Positions 33,771 to 43,017 are shown, counted from the first letter of the stretch. The stretch is 64,000 nucleotides of DNA from Thiothrix sp. (GCA_008015155.1 SSFA01000032.1:1-64000); one strand, 5' to 3'. Program-made: numbers and translations. The notes: generated by a model not told the origin, from the letters alone.

Positions 33771-34115
33771 ATGGATAAATCTTTAACACCACAGGCGGTG
33801 GAGCATTGCCATCAGTTACTGCTGTGGTTGATCCCGCAACTGGATAAGTTTCCACGAGATCGCCGTTTTACCTTGGGTGAACGTTTAGAAACCCGCCTGC
33901 TGCATGTCTTAGAATTATTAGTGGCTGCTACTTATACCACTGAAAAAACGCATTTGCTCAAACAAGCCAATCAAGAGCTAGAAGTCATTCGCCATCTTTG
34001 GCGCTTATGTCACGAACTGCAAATTATTAATACTCGACGTTATGAATACGGCAGTAACTTACTGTTAGCGCTAGGTAAACAAGTTGGTGGTTGGTTTAAA
34101 GCCAGTCGGTCATGA
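33771..34115 (+). CDS. avd: DGR accessory variability determinant Avd
   Basis: A 114-residue all-helical basic protein of the bAvd/23S rRNA-intervening-sequence family, a four-helix bundle that forms a pentameric barrel and works with the reverse transcriptase and template RNA in mutagenic retrohoming. Features are RDRRFTLGERLETRLLHVLELLV and LEVIRHLWRLCHELQIINTRRYEY. ATG 33771 is preferred to GTG 33765. The stop overlaps the reverse transcriptase start (ATGA), so the two are coupled. Confidence 0.93.
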   Translation: MDKSLTPQAVEHCHQLLLWLIPQLDKFPRDRRFTLGERLETRLLHVLELLVAATYTTEKTHLLKQANQELEVIRHLWRLCHELQIINTRRYEYGSNLLLALGKQVGGWFKASRS

Positions 34116-35173
34116 AACGCGCTGGGCGCTTGTGGTCTCAAGTGCTTGCTTTTGAAAACTTATTATGGGCTTATCGCAAAGCACGCAAAGGCAAACGCCA
34201 ACGCGATGAAGTCGCTCGCTTTTCGTTGAATCTTGAATACGAGCTGCTGCAACTACAAACCGAATTAAGCCAATTTACTTATCGACCAAGTCCTTACCGC
34301 CAGTTCAATATTTATGAACGCAAACCACGCCTCATTGCTGCTGCACCCTTTCGAGATCGAGTTGTTCATCATGCGGTGATGAATATTGTCGAGCCGCTAC
34401 TAGATAAATCTTTTATTGCTGATAGTTATGCCTGCCGCAAACACAAAGGCGTACACAAAGCCGTAGATCGCTATCAACAATGGGCAAAACGCTATGCTTA
34501 TGCGCTAAAACTAGATATTGCCAGCTATTTCCCGAGTATTGATCACGCCATTCTGCGTGAGCAAATACACCATCACCTTAAAGATAAATATGTTTTGTGG
34601 CTATTGGATGTCTTGCTAGAACATGCACCCACACAAACTGGTGCTGTTCCCATTTACTTTGCAGGCGATGATTTGTTCACACCAAGCACACGACGTATTG
34701 GTTTGCCCATTGGTAATCTCACTAGCCAAATCTTGGCAAATCTCTATCTCAATCAACTAGATCATTTCATTAAGGAAAAACTGCGTGCGCCTGCCTATTT
34801 ACGCTATGTGGATGACCTGATTTTATTAGGTGATAATAATCGACAATTATGGACTTGGAAAAATGCGATTGAACAAGAATTGCATGCTTTACGCTTGCGT
34901 ATTCACCCTAGCAAAGTCAATTTGTATCGTACTTGGTTGGGTGTCGATGTATTGGGCTATCGTGTATTTCCACATTATCGCTTATTACGCAATGACAATG
35001 GTTTTCGTTTTCGACGCAAGCTCCAAGGATTTGCCGAAGCCTATAAACATTCAACACTTCTCTGGCAGGACTTTAACCCGAGCGTGCAAAGCTGGCTTGG
35101 ACATGCACAACATGCCAATACATACGGATTACGCGACCGAATCTTTTCTGAGGTATCCTTCCAACGGGAATAA
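34112..35173 (+). CDS. Diversity-generating retroelement reverse transcriptase
   Basis: A 353-residue RT. The catalytic motif is LRYVDDLILL with YVDD at 232-235. Motif 4 reads LPIGNLTSQ (Ile200 to Gln206), the (I/L/V)GxxxSQ form that separates DGR RTs from group II intron and retron RTs (QGxxxSP). RPSPYRQFNIYERKPR and AAPFRDRVVHHAVM are also typical of the clade. It copies TR RNA into cDNA with adenine misincorporation. It overlaps avd by 4 bp and the TR begins 13 bp after its stop. Confidence 0.96.
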   Translation: MKRAGRLWSQVLAFENLLWAYRKARKGKRQRDEVARFSLNLEYELLQLQTELSQFTYRPSPYRQFNIYERKPRLIAAAPFRDRVVHHAVMNIVEPLLDKSFIADSYACRKHKGVHKAVDRYQQWAKRYAYALKLDIASYFPSIDHAILREQIHHHLKDKYVLWLLDVLLEHAPTQTGAVPIYFAGDDLFTPSTRRIGLPIGNLTSQILANLYLNQLDHFIKEKLRAPAYLRYVDDLILLGDNNRQLWTWKNAIEQELHALRLRIHPSKVNLYRTWLGVDVLGYRVFPHYRLLRNDNGFRFRRKLQGFAEAYKHSTLLWQDFNPSVQSWLGHAQHANTYGLRDRIFSEVSFQRE

Positions 35174-35185
35174 AGCAATTCGTAG

Positions 35186-35300
35186 ACCGTGTGTTGCGTG
35201 GCGGCTCGTGGAACAACAAACCACAGAACGCGCGTTCGGCTAACCGTAACAGGAACGAACCTACTAAACGTAACAACAATATTGGTTTTCGAATTTCCAG
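35186..35300 (+). repeat. DGR template repeat (TR)
   Basis: A 115-bp non-coding template, same strand as VR, directly downstream of the RT gene. It carries the adenine-rich codons AAC AAC AAA, CAG, AGG AAC, AAA and AAC AAT at the positions that vary in VR. It would be transcribed as part of the template RNA with flanking sequence from the RT end and the region to about 35340, where CAGTC-TAAG-GACTG can form a hairpin. Confidence 0.97.
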
Positions 35301-35537
35301 TCCGCCTACTATTTCGAGTTAGTCAGTCTAAGGACTGCTTAAGCATTATTAGTAGGTGTCCATGACTTTATTTCCAGACTTTGTAAAGGATTCTAAAGTC
35401 AAATAGAGCGGCAAGGACGTGGGAATCAGCATTAGTAGGAAATCTGAACATGCTGATTTTTTAAAGATGCGTTTAACAGTTGGCTTGTTGCCGTCGTGCT
35501 ATACTGCAAACTATCGCAACTTTGCAACGATTCCATC

Positions 35538-36107
35538 ATGGCTTTAGCACAACGCGCCTCATTTACCCCCAGCGAATACCTTCAGCAAGAGCGGCAAAGC
35601 ACCGAACGCCATGAATATATTCAAGGTCAAATTTATGCAATGGCGGGTGCGAGTCTTGAACACAATCAACTGGTGTTCAATCTAGCAGGCTTATTACACG
35701 CCCAATTACGCCACCAACCCTGCTCCGCTTTCGTCGCCGATATGCGTGTACGGACGCGCGCCCATGAAGCATATTTCTATCCAGACCTGAGTGTGGTGTG
35801 TGGTGAAATGCAGTTTGAAGATGAACACAGCGACACCCTAACCAATCCCAGTTTGATTATTGAAGTATTATCATCCAGCACCGAAGGTTATGACCGTGGC
35901 GCGAAGTTTGCGCATTATCGCCGCCTTGAGTCTTTGCGCGAATATATCCTTGTGGCACAAGACCGCATCAGCATCGAACGCTATACCCGCAATGCCCAAA
36001 ATCAGTGGTTGTTATCGGAAGTGACTGAGCCAGACCAAAGCATTCAATTGGAAGCGATTGGTTGTGAATTGGCGGTGAGAGAGGTTTATGAGAAGGTGTT
36101 TATCTAG
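35538..36107 (+). CDS. Uma2-family endonuclease-like protein (DUF820)
   Basis: A 189-residue Uma2/DUF820 protein: ERHEYIQGQIYAMAGASLEHN, YFYPDLSVVCGEM (catalytic Asp), SLIIEVLSSSTEGYDRGAKFAHYRRLESLREYILV (E-x-L and the basic helix). It has the same architecture as the protein at 24393-24968 but is not a close copy. ATG 35538 is where homology begins; an in-frame start at 35496 is possible. It lies 237 bp after the TR; whether it belongs to the DGR cassette is unclear. Confidence 0.88.
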   Translation: MALAQRASFTPSEYLQQERQSTERHEYIQGQIYAMAGASLEHNQLVFNLAGLLHAQLRHQPCSAFVADMRVRTRAHEAYFYPDLSVVCGEMQFEDEHSDTLTNPSLIIEVLSSSTEGYDRGAKFAHYRRLESLREYILVAQDRISIERYTRNAQNQWLLSEVTEPDQSIQLEAIGCELAVREVYEKVFI

Positions 36108-36256
36108 CCTAATGAATTGGCAAGGCATTGCGCAAACCCTGTAACACTGCATTCAAAATCAACGCGCCAGTTGTAATCAGTTCGACACCAAGAATTTGAT
36201 CAAGTCAATCCGTTTGTGGCCTAGCATTCCATACACCTTTTAATTGTTTTTGTGTG

Positions 36257-36262
36257 TATAAT
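36257..36262 (+). promoter_or_regulatory. Putative -10 box of the vapBC operon
   Basis: A perfect TATAAT preceded by TGTG lies 31 bp before the vapB start. No good -35 is visible at 16-18 bp, so this may need the TG bases or an activator. Confidence 0.35.
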
Positions 36263-36292
36263 TCAACAAAGGCCACTAGAGAATTCACTTAC

Positions 36293-36502
36293 ATGGATAT
36301 TCAATATTTACGTACCAATATCGTTCTTGACAAACAATTGGTCGATGCAGCCGCTCAGGCGACTGGTATTAAAACAAGACGCCAATTAGTCGAACATGCA
36401 TTGCGCGAATTAGTCCGCCATCATCAACAGCGCAAGTTACTAGATTTAAAAGGTAAGATTCAGTGGGAGGGCGATTTAGCGAGTATGCGAGAAGCATCAT
36501 GA
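36293..36502 (+). CDS. vapB: VapB-type antitoxin
   Basis: A 69-residue protein with an N-terminal ribbon-helix-helix-like segment (MDIQYLRTNIVLDKQLVDAA... TRRQLVEHALRELVR) as in the DUF2191/VapB family, and a C-terminal tail (QWEGDLASMREA) that would wrap the toxin. It should neutralise VapC and repress the operon. ATG 36293 is chosen for homology. The stop overlaps the vapC ATG (ATGA). Confidence 0.88.
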   Translation: MDIQYLRTNIVLDKQLVDAAAQATGIKTRRQLVEHALRELVRHHQQRKLLDLKGKIQWEGDLASMREAS

Positions 36503-36903
36503 TTTTAGTTGATACTAGCGTCTGGATTGATTTTTTTGCTGGTCGCAATTTACCGCAAGTACAAGTGTTGGAATACTTGATCCAAACTGATGCTGATTTA
36601 GCTTTATGTGGGATAATTTTGACTGAAATTTTGCAAGGCATCAGCAATGATAAACAACACCAGCAAGTACGTGACTATCTGGAACCTTTATTGCGTTTAG
36701 AAATCACTGAAGCTATTTGGCTGGAAGCAGCAGAGCTTTATAGAAATCTACGCAAACAAGGCATTACAATTCGTAAAACCAATGACTGCATCATTGCTGC
36801 TACTGCCCTGCATTACAAAGCTCGCTTGCTGCATAATGACCGAGATTTTGAAGCTATCCAGCAGCACTACCCACTACAAACTAATTGTCTAGTCGCTAAC
36901 TAA
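36499..36903 (+). CDS. vapC: VapC-type PIN ribonuclease toxin
   Basis: A 134-residue PIN-domain toxin. The acidic active site is visible as MILVDTSVWIDFF (Asp5), the Glu in ILTEILQG, and RKTNDCIIAATALHY (Asp) with HNDRDFEAI near the C-terminus. VapC toxins cut specific tRNAs or rRNA. Start ATG 36499 overlaps vapB; the earlier in-frame start at 36463 lies inside vapB. Confidence 0.92.
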   Translation: MILVDTSVWIDFFAGRNLPQVQVLEYLIQTDADLALCGIILTEILQGISNDKQHQQVRDYLEPLLRLEITEAIWLEAAELYRNLRKQGITIRKTNDCIIAATALHYKARLLHNDRDFEAIQQHYPLQTNCLVAN

Positions 36904-36967
36904 TACCTAAGGGACTAGGTCATAAACCTAGCCGTTGTTAAATAACTAATGATCAGAGTATCAAAAC

Positions 36968-39055
36968 CTAAGCAGCATCCACTTGAAACACTTGCTCTAT
37001 CAATTGCAATTCAGCCAGTGGGATATGGCACATAATCGCATGTCCGGTTGCGGTCTGCTGTAAAGGTGGTAGTTGTGTTTCACAAATCGCCCCAATTTTA
37101 CGCGGGCAACGTGTTTGGAAGGGACAACCAGACGGTGGATTTACCGGCGAAGGCAGTTCACCCTCTAACACAATATGGCGTTTTTTCACTGAAGTATCGG
37201 CAATCGGTACTGCGGACAATAAAGCTTCCGTGTAAGGATGATAGGGCGGATTGAAAATCTCGTCTGTTGTGCCCTGCTCCATAATATGCCCGAGATACAT
37301 CACCACGATTCGATCGGATACATAGCGCACGACTGACAAATCATGGCTAATAAATAGCAAGGTGGTTTTTAGATTGCGCTGAATATCTGTGAGCAACCCC
37401 GTAACCGCCGCTTGTACCGAAACATCTAAAGCCGAAACTGGCTCATCCGCGACCACCACTGAAGGCCGACCTGCGAAGGCACGTGCAATCCCAATCCGCT
37501 GTTTCTGTCCACCCGATAATTGCCGAGGACGACGCAGCGCAAAATCGCGTGGCAATTTAACTAGGTCGAGTAGCTCCATCACACGCTGATTGATCTTATC
37601 GGGGTCGGATTCAATATCGAATTTCTTAATTACCCGCGCAATTTGCGAACCGACCGTGTGACTTGGATTGAGCGTGTCGAAGGGGTTTTGGAAGACCATT
37701 TGCAGCAGTGCTACGGTTTGGGCTTTCCGCGCTTGTACTGGCGTATGGCTGAGTTCTAAACCATTGAGAATCACCTCGCCTTCAGTCGCTTCTTCCAAGC
37801 CCATTAAGACTTTAGCGAAAGTCGATTTACCACAACCCGATTCGCCGACAATAGCGACTGTTTCTGCCTCGCGGGCGATTAAATTAATATCCTCGTTGGC
37901 TTTAACATATTGGACTTTTTTGCCCTTGATCATCGCCATTAACGAGCTATCTTTCAGCTCGTAATACTTTTTCATGTGCTTGACTTCAAGCACTGTTTTA
38001 CCGATTTCTGCTTGCTCGCCACTTAAGCCGGTTGGACGATAACTTGCCCAGTCGATCTCCTCAAAACGCACACACCGTACATCGTGCCGCTGTTCATCCG
38101 GTACTGGGCGCATATTGATTCCACCTTGGGTGTCACAGCGTCCTGCTTGGAAAAAATCACAGCGTGGGCCGAAATAACAACCTTGCGGCCGATTTTGTGG
38201 CAAAGGCAGTTGCCCACGAATCGGCACTAAGGGGCGCGAATTTTTATTGGTGCCAGGTAGCGGAATCGAAGCGAATAAGCCGCGGGTATAAGGATGCCGC
38301 ATCTCGTTGAATACCGTTTGCACTGCACCCGACTCGACGGCTTCACCCGAATACATCACAGTAATCCGATCGCAAGTCTCTAGAATCAAACCGAGATTAT
38401 GCGAGATATAGATCATCGAAGTGCCAAACTGCTTAGAAATATCCTTAATCAGCTGCACGATACCTGCCTCGACTGTCACATCGAGGGCTGTGGTAGGTTC
38501 ATCTAGGAGCAGCAAAGCGGGCTTAGACAATAAGGCCATCGCAATCACGACGCGCTGCTGCTGACCACCTGAAATCTGATGCGGATAGGAATCCATAATA
38601 CGCTGCGGGTCAGGCAAGCGCACCGCTGCGAGCATTTCCATTGAGCGCTGTCTGGCTTCAGCTTCAGTAACATTTTCGTGATAGAGCGGCACTTCAATCA
38701 GTTGCTCGCCAATCTTCATGGACGGATTCAGCGAAGCCATCGGCTCTTGATAGACCATGCTGATTTGCGAGCCGCGAATACTGCGTAATTCATCCTCACT
38801 CATGGTTTGCAAATCGCGCCCATTGAAGAGAATTTGCCCGCTTTTCACCCGCCCGTTTTTGCCCATGTAATTCATGATGGCTAGCGCCACGGTAGATTTA
38901 CCGCAACCGGACTCGCCCACAATCCCAATCGACTCACCGGGTAGAACCGTGAGATTAAAATCAATTACCGCTGGGATTTCACCCGCGCGAGTGTAATAGG
39001 AAATATTGACATTTTTGCACTCCAGAACTGGAGTCACTGCTGTGGTATTCGACAT
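36968..39055 (-). CDS. Dipeptide/oligopeptide-type ABC transporter, fused double ATPase (DppD-DppF)
   Basis: A 695-residue protein with two ABC ATPase domains. First: Walker A GESGCGKST near residue 43, signature ISGGQQQRV, Walker B LLLDEPTT, and a C-terminal oligopeptide-transporter extension with CYFGPRC...C. Second: GESGCGKST near 400, LSGGQKQRIGIA, VVADEPVSALD and CPFQTRCPR. The Cys-rich oligo_HPY tails can bind an Fe-S cluster. It energises the two permeases encoded upstream. Fusions of DppD and DppF are known (GsiA-like). Confidence 0.93.
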   Translation of the reverse strand: MSNTTAVTPVLECKNVNISYYTRAGEIPAVIDFNLTVLPGESIGIVGESGCGKSTVALAIMNYMGKNGRVKSGQILFNGRDLQTMSEDELRSIRGSQISMVYQEPMASLNPSMKIGEQLIEVPLYHENVTEAEARQRSMEMLAAVRLPDPQRIMDSYPHQISGGQQQRVVIAMALLSKPALLLLDEPTTALDVTVEAGIVQLIKDISKQFGTSMIYISHNLGLILETCDRITVMYSGEAVESGAVQTVFNEMRHPYTRGLFASIPLPGTNKNSRPLVPIRGQLPLPQNRPQGCYFGPRCDFFQAGRCDTQGGINMRPVPDEQRHDVRCVRFEEIDWASYRPTGLSGEQAEIGKTVLEVKHMKKYYELKDSSLMAMIKGKKVQYVKANEDINLIAREAETVAIVGESGCGKSTFAKVLMGLEEATEGEVILNGLELSHTPVQARKAQTVALLQMVFQNPFDTLNPSHTVGSQIARVIKKFDIESDPDKINQRVMELLDLVKLPRDFALRRPRQLSGGQKQRIGIARAFAGRPSVVVADEPVSALDVSVQAAVTGLLTDIQRNLKTTLLFISHDLSVVRYVSDRIVVMYLGHIMEQGTTDEIFNPPYHPYTEALLSAVPIADTSVKKRHIVLEGELPSPVNPPSGCPFQTRCPRKIGAICETQLPPLQQTATGHAIMCHIPLAELQLIEQVFQVDAA

Positions 39056-39066
39056 GCTTGCTCCCC

Positions 39067-39963
39067 TTAATCCCGTAGTGAAATTTCGCGTAAACCATCT
39101 GCTAACAGATTAAAACCCAAAATTAATGAGGCTAAAGCTGCAGCAGGTAAATACATCGAATGTCCGGCAAAAGCTCCTAAAGGCACAGCCTCTTTGAGCA
39201 TTAAGCCCCAATCAGGATCAGGAGGTGGCAGACCTAAACCTAAGAAGCCCAAGGTTGCAATCGCTACCACGGTATAGCCCAAACGCAAGCAAGCATCGAC
39301 GATTAAAGGCCCACGTGCATTGGGTAACAATTCGACCAACATAATATACCAAGGCGATTCACCACGAGTTTGTGCAGCAAAAATATAATCCCGGGTTTTT
39401 AAATCCAGCACCAAGCCGCGCACAATCCGCATAATCTGCGGTGCAGAAGCAAACGTAACCGCGACCACGACAGTCCAGCCACTCGCACCTAAAGTTGCCA
39501 CGATAATGATGCAGAGAATAATGAAAGGGAAAGATAAGAAAATATTAGCGACAAAAGAGACGATTTCATCCGCCCAGCCACCCTTATAACCTGCTAATAC
39601 TCCCATCAGCATGCCGACCACATAAGCAACGAAGGTTGCAAAAGTTGCCCAGATTAGTACCTTTTGAGCACCCCAGATAATTCGCGACAAAATATCACGG
39701 CCTTTGTGATCAGTACCTAACCAAAAGGTGCCTCCATCAGGAGCAGCAGCACCAATTTTCTGGAAAGGTGACATAATCGCATTCGGATCATATAAGGGTA
39801 GAAAGGGTGCTAAAACTGCCATCGTCACCCAAAATAGAATAATCAAAGCCCCAATCATGCCGACCGGCGATTCGCGCATTAAGGCTAAGGCTTTAAAAAA
39901 ACGTTTGAATCCAGACTCGCGTTTAGCAGGTATTTCTTTGTCTAATTTAATAGTCTCAGTCAT
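39067..39963 (-). CDS. ABC transporter permease, DppC-like
   Basis: A 298-residue inner-membrane permease with six TM helices and an N-terminal OppC_N segment (ESGFKRFFKALALMRESPVG). The EAA loop contacting the ATPase is visible as AQTRGESPWYIMLVELLPN. The motif FWLGTDHKGRDILSRIIWG is typical of DppC/OppC. It lies 10 bp downstream of the DppB-like gene and 11 bp upstream of the fused ATPase in one operon. Confidence 0.93.
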   Translation of the reverse strand: MTETIKLDKEIPAKRESGFKRFFKALALMRESPVGMIGALIILFWVTMAVLAPFLPLYDPNAIMSPFQKIGAAAPDGGTFWLGTDHKGRDILSRIIWGAQKVLIWATFATFVAYVVGMLMGVLAGYKGGWADEIVSFVANIFLSFPFIILCIIIVATLGASGWTVVVAVTFASAPQIMRIVRGLVLDLKTRDYIFAAQTRGESPWYIMLVELLPNARGPLIVDACLRLGYTVVAIATLGFLGLGLPPPDPDWGLMLKEAVPLGAFAGHSMYLPAAALASLILGFNLLADGLREISLRD

Positions 39964-39973
39964 GGCTCGGCTC

Positions 39974-40906
39974 CTAGCTAAAACGAATCCGCGGATTCAA
40001 TAAGGTGTAACCAATATCGGAAATAAATTGCGAGAACACCGCAATAAACACCGCGACCATGACACAGGCTTCAATCACATAAATATCCCCGAATAAAGCC
40101 GCATCGACTAACAAAGAACCAAAGCCTTTGTAAGCAAAAAACACCTCCACCACGACTAGGCCGGATAATAACCAGTTCAATTGCAGAACGATAACGGTAA
40201 AAGGTGCAATCAAGGCATTACGCAAAGCATGGCGCATAATTACCCGTTTATAGGGCAAACCCTTGAGAATAGCGGTACGGATATATTGTGAGGTCATGAC
40301 TTCAGCCATGGAAGCACGGGTCATCCGCGTGACATAACCGAAGTCATAAATGACTAAGACGGCTACCGGTAAAATCATTTCTTTCCAGCTAAAGCCACTT
40401 GTCATACTAGAAGTGCCGGGCAACAAATGCCAAGTGTAAACAAATAAACCGGTTAAAAAAGTTGCGGTGACGAACTCTGGAATGGAGGTGGTCAAAACTG
40501 AAAAAATGGAAATGATCCGATCCAACCACGACCCCTCCTTCATACCCGCGAGTACGCCTAAGGTGAGTGAGAGTGGGATCATAATTAGGAAAAATACCAG
40601 CGCTAAGATGCCCGTATTTTTAAGTCGATCGACGAGTAGTTCAGAAACCGGCACTTTGTACTGTAAAGAGTTTCCAAAGTCACCATGTAAAGCACCGCCC
40701 ACCCATTGGGTATAGCGGGTGAAAAAAGGCTCATCATAACCATTTTGACTCAGCCAAGTTTCACGCTGTTCTACAGACGAATAAGGCCCCAGCACTTTGC
40801 CAGCAACAGCCATTTTATCCGCTTCAAATAGGGAAAATAGAATAAACGATACGACCAACATGATCAGCAACATGGCTACTAGCCGTTTAGCCGCTAATAC
40901 GATCAT
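39974..40906 (-). CDS. ABC transporter permease, DppB-like
   Basis: A 310-residue permease with six TM helices. FGNSLQYKVPVSELLVDRLKNT and the EAA-like RTAILKGLPYKRVIMRHALRN segment are typical of DppB/OppB. AAGGAG lies upstream of the ATG. A hairpin between it and the binding-protein gene (40996-41013) probably lowers expression of the membrane genes relative to the binding protein. Confidence 0.93.
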   Translation of the reverse strand: MIVLAAKRLVAMLLIMLVVSFILFSLFEADKMAVAGKVLGPYSSVEQRETWLSQNGYDEPFFTRYTQWVGGALHGDFGNSLQYKVPVSELLVDRLKNTGILALVFFLIMIPLSLTLGVLAGMKEGSWLDRIISIFSVLTTSIPEFVTATFLTGLFVYTWHLLPGTSSMTSGFSWKEMILPVAVLVIYDFGYVTRMTRASMAEVMTSQYIRTAILKGLPYKRVIMRHALRNALIAPFTVIVLQLNWLLSGLVVVEVFFAYKGFGSLLVDAALFGDIYVIEACVMVAVFIAVFSQFISDIGYTLLNPRIRFS

Positions 40907-40995
40907 AGGCTAACACTCCTTCTACAGCCTGCTGCCCTCCCTCTGCTAGGTCACGCAGTTAGACTACCTGTGGTTTCTAGGTGGCAATACCAAAA

Positions 40996-41013
40996 GCCCG
41001 CTGAAAAGCGGGC
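40996..41013 (-). terminator. Intra-operon terminator/attenuator hairpin
   Basis: On the minus strand a perfect 7-bp stem GCCCGCT / AGCGGGC with loop TTTC is followed by TTTT. It lies 20 bp after the binding-protein stop, before the permease genes. Such hairpins commonly give more binding protein than membrane subunits. Confidence 0.65.
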
Positions 41014-41033
41014 CTTCAGTTAGGAACGAAGAC

Positions 41034-42755
41034 TTAAGCGTCTAGCCATACCTTGTTGTAAGGGGTACTAAATTGATGATATTGAGTCGGATGTGCTTTC
41101 AGACCCTTCACCTTATTAGCTGCGACGAAGAAATTAGACTGCCATAAAGGCTGCACGATTACCGCATCTTCTTGCAGAATACGCTGTACATCCTTCATTG
41201 CCTCTTTACGCTGTGCTACGTCAATCAGCGATTCTGCTTTATTCAGAGCAGCTTCAAACTCAGGATTGTTGTAGTTGGTTTCGTTCCAAGGTACACCAGC
41301 GCGATAGGCCACGCTCATCACCATCGTGCCTAAAGGACGGTGGGTCCAAGCGGTAATGCCAAACGGGGTTTTATCCCAAATTTCCCAGTATTTAGCGGCT
41401 GGCATCAGATTAATATTGATCTTAATCCCTGCTGGTGCACACTGTTCTTTGAGGATTTCGCAAGCCTGTTGTTGCCAAGGACCATTGGTGTTACCGCAAT
41501 CTAAAGTCAGCTCAACGCCATCTTTATAACCGGCTTCTTCCAACAGCTTTTTCGCTTTGTCGTAGTCTTGCTTGAGCTTAGGCAATTCGAAATATTCAGG
41601 ATGAATTGGGCTGACATGATGATGCTCGCCGACTAAGCCGCCTTTGCCTTGATAAATAGTTTGAATATATTTATCTGCATCCACACAGGCTTGTACCGCT
41701 TGACGCAATTTTTTATTGTCATACGGCTTTTCACTGACACGCATCCGGATACAGCCGGTTTGTGCAGTTTGAGCGGGATAAATGGTTGAATTGGGTACAC
41801 TTTCCGCTAAAGAATAAGAGGCAATATCAAATTCATAGATCAAATCGACTTGACCCGAAGCGAAGGCTGCCAACTGTGCAGTGGACGCAGGGCCGTGGTC
41901 GATATAGTGAATTTCATCAATATAAACTTCACCACCCCAATACGGTTGGTCAGAGCGTTTCAGAATAGCGATTTCACCGACTTTGTACTTTTCCAATTTA
42001 TAAGGGCCCGTACCAATCGGATTCTTGATCATATCCTTGCCATCTTTTTCGAAATTGCGATGAACAATGGCGGTTGGATAGTTATAAAGATTCTCAGGGA
42101 TGGCCAATTGTGGCGTGCTCATTTTGAGCTTCACAGTGTAGTCATCCACTTTAGTGACCGCGCCCTCAATCATCTGCTTGGTCATTTTGGGCTTACCGTC
42201 TTTGTCCTTCTCGCCGGTATCTACATCTTTCACCATGGCCGAGAAAAGCCCTACATTGGAAGAACCCGTTTTTGGATCCAGCCAGCGTGTGAAGTTAAAC
42301 ACCACGTCATCCGCATTAAACTGATCACCGTTGCTCCATTTGACATCTTTGCGCAACTTGAATGTCCATTCCATCAAATCAGCACTAGCTTCCCAGCTTT
42401 CAGCCAACATTGGACGTGTTACATTATCCGGGCCGGTAATCGTTAAATATTCCAAGAATTGGCGCGCCACATTCGATTTCTCCGTCCAGTCAAATAGTGC
42501 TGGATCGGTAATCTCTTGGACTGGCATAGAAATTTTTAGGATGCCACCTTTTTTGGGTGTCTCTTCCGCTGCCATAGCAGCTGGCATTAAGGGTTCGCCT
42601 AGAATAGTTCCCGCTACTGTATACGCAGCTGCTGCCGACATTCCTAATAAAGTAGTAGTACGCAAAAATTCACGGCGTGAAATTTTTTTATTATCGAGGT
42701 CAGCAATAAGCGTTGGAATCATTGGGTGCTTATCAGCTTCCGGAAATTTAGACAT
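41034..42755 (-). CDS. Family 5 ABC substrate-binding protein with Tat signal
   Basis: A 573-residue solute-binding protein of the SBP_bac_5 (DppA/OppA) family. The N-terminus contains KKISRREFLRTTTLLGMSAA, a twin-arginine signal, ending near AMAAEE. The body has LAESWEASADLMEWTFKLRKDVKWSNGDQF, typical of the family. It is the first gene of a four-gene transporter operon (binding protein, DppB, DppC, fused DppDF). The ligand is unknown; the catabolic neighbours suggest a small metabolite rather than peptides. Confidence 0.92.
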   Translation of the reverse strand: MSKFPEADKHPMIPTLIADLDNKKISRREFLRTTTLLGMSAAAAYTVAGTILGEPLMPAAMAAEETPKKGGILKISMPVQEITDPALFDWTEKSNVARQFLEYLTITGPDNVTRPMLAESWEASADLMEWTFKLRKDVKWSNGDQFNADDVVFNFTRWLDPKTGSSNVGLFSAMVKDVDTGEKDKDGKPKMTKQMIEGAVTKVDDYTVKLKMSTPQLAIPENLYNYPTAIVHRNFEKDGKDMIKNPIGTGPYKLEKYKVGEIAILKRSDQPYWGGEVYIDEIHYIDHGPASTAQLAAFASGQVDLIYEFDIASYSLAESVPNSTIYPAQTAQTGCIRMRVSEKPYDNKKLRQAVQACVDADKYIQTIYQGKGGLVGEHHHVSPIHPEYFELPKLKQDYDKAKKLLEEAGYKDGVELTLDCGNTNGPWQQQACEILKEQCAPAGIKININLMPAAKYWEIWDKTPFGITAWTHRPLGTMVMSVAYRAGVPWNETNYNNPEFEAALNKAESLIDVAQRKEAMKDVQRILQEDAVIVQPLWQSNFFVAANKVKGLKAHPTQYHQFSTPYNKVWLDA

Positions 42756-42882
42756 AGCATTCTCCAGTTCAGCTTTTAATGGATTTAGTTGAAAAACGGC
42801 AGAGCAGAGATTAGAGAGATCGACCCGATGCTACTCCTTTAAAATTACAAGTTCAAGAAAGCAAAAAACGCAACATTTTTGT

Positions 42883-42908
42883 AATGCACTGCACAAAAAC
42901 ACTGCATT
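42883..42908. promoter_or_regulatory. Inverted repeat in the divergent region before ALDH
   Basis: AATGCA (42883-42888) and TGCATT (42903-42908) form an inverted repeat with a 14-base spacer in the 262-bp region between the binding-protein gene and the aldehyde dehydrogenase gene. It could be an operator for either. No regulator is encoded next to it. Confidence 0.3.
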
Positions 42909-43017
42909 TCGCTGTCCTAAGCGCTCTGTTTTAATTTTATTTACTACTAGCAAAACCACTAAAAACTTATATAGTGAGCGTCACCACAGAACGGTCATCG
43001 TAAATGAGAGGGAAGCA

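Noticed and set aside
34112..35173. Group II intron or retron reverse transcriptase
   Set aside because: Motif 4 is IGNLTSQ, not QGxxxSP; no maturase domain, no intron domain V and no msr/msd-like region, while avd, TR and VR are all present.
36108..36292. Gene remnant between Uma2 and vapB
   Set aside because: No frame gave a recognisable product; treated as plain intergenic sequence with the vapB promoter.
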